Assembly (NCBI RefSeq): GCF_020731415.2
Contig: NZ_CP088273.1
Location: 2,857,001-2,921,000 of the forward strand
Direction of reading: 5' to 3'
DNA: 64,000 bases
From: Phyllobacterium sp. T1293
GTDB lineage: Bacteria; Pseudomonadota; Alphaproteobacteria; Rhizobiales; Rhizobiaceae
Part shown: positions 63,923 through 64,000 of the stretch, piece by piece
Layout: each line of letters begins with the position of its first letter
Numbering within the stretch: position 1 is the stretch's first letter
The notes under the pieces: model-generated
What the model saw: only the letters and a program-made list of their open reading frames with translations
The model's database searches: none
Told to the model about the DNA's origin: nothing
Position numbers and translations under genes: made by a program

Positions 63923-64000
63923 ATGCCATCAACTACAAAAGCCCATCCGCCTCAAAAAGCCCCTGCGGGCGCCAGCAAGGTCCGCTACATCATTCTCGCC
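63923..64000 (+). CDS. start of a gene cut by the window end, possibly HlyD/EmrA-type protein
   Basis: An ATG at 63923 preceded by AAAGGGAG opens a frame that runs to the end of the window (26 codons). It begins MPSTTKAHPPQKAPAG and continues SKVRYIILA, a charged, proline-rich tail leading into what looks like a membrane anchor. This beginning is common in membrane-fusion (HlyD-type) proteins of efflux pumps, but too little is visible to be sure. Confidence 0.5.
   Translation, partial: MPSTTKAHPPQKAPAGASKVRYIILA

Overview
The window looks like chromosomal DNA of an alphaproteobacterium of the order Hyphomicrobiales (Rhizobiales), most likely Brucellaceae (Brucella/Ochrobactrum-like) or Phyllobacteriaceae. 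The reasons are the moderately high GC, a rhizobial-type glycerol/glycerol-3-phosphate ABC operon (glpD-glpSTPQ-DUF2160-glpV), small DUF982 and DUF992 proteins, and a short palindromic intergenic repeat typical of this group. No rRNA, tRNA, CRISPR array, insertion sequence, integrase or phage gene was seen. This is metabolic accessory chromosome: about 60 genes, mostly transport and catabolism operons, each with its own regulator.

Layout. (1) 0-14.4 kb: mixed single genes. They include a truncated glycerophosphodiesterase, a PAP2 phosphatase, an AraC regulator with an MFS exporter, a YCII/DGPF protein with an ECF42-type sigma factor and a matching candidate promoter, a GFA protein, a sulfotransferase beside an AT-rich stretch, an SDR, a small operon pairing a fatty-acid-hydroxylase/sterol-desaturase with a YhhN lysoplasmalogenase, two small exported proteins, a second MFS exporter and a GNAT acetyltransferase. 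(2) 14.4-19.9 kb: a polar amino-acid ABC transporter with a divergent argininosuccinate-lyase-family enzyme, a LysR regulator transcribed the other way, and a DUF982 protein. (3) 20-35.7 kb: a long minus-strand catabolic block. It runs LacI, Gfo/Idh/MocA dehydrogenase, CoA-transferase, enoyl-CoA hydratase, aldehyde dehydrogenase, CUT1 sugar ABC transporter, GMC oxidoreductase, SDR, GMC oxidoreductase. A DUF993 aldolase-like gene is divergent at its head and shares an identical operator palindrome. (4) 35.7-46.2 kb: GST, SRPBCC, then the glp operon with its DeoR regulator GlpR. (5) 46.4-51.2 kb: small single genes (DoxX-like, DUF992, DUF523, a DadA-like oxidase, AraC plus an EamA exporter). (6) 51.2-63.7 kb: a sugar-acid catabolic cluster. 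LacI and an OtnC-like aldolase lie on the minus strand. Divergent from them are LtnD-like and DenD-like dehydrogenases, an SDR, a CUT1 ABC transporter, an IlvD/Edd dehydratase (frameshifted as given), an SDR and a fumarylacetoacetate-hydrolase-family enzyme. The window ends inside the first codons of another gene.

How the genes work together. The glp block imports glycerol or glycerol-3-phosphate compounds and oxidises G3P to DHAP. Its two ATPases carry complementary defects that predict one canonical and one degenerate ATP site. The 51-63.7 kb cluster has the enzyme set of a non-phosphorylative acid-sugar route (dehydrogenase, dehydratase, 4-dehydrogenase, 2,4-diketo hydrolase) joined to tetronate-type enzymes. 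The 20-35.7 kb block has no substrate I can name: it combines alcohol and aldehyde oxidation, CoA activation and sugar-type dehydrogenase/aldolase enzymes around one ABC importer, and it is the best candidate here for an undescribed catabolic system.
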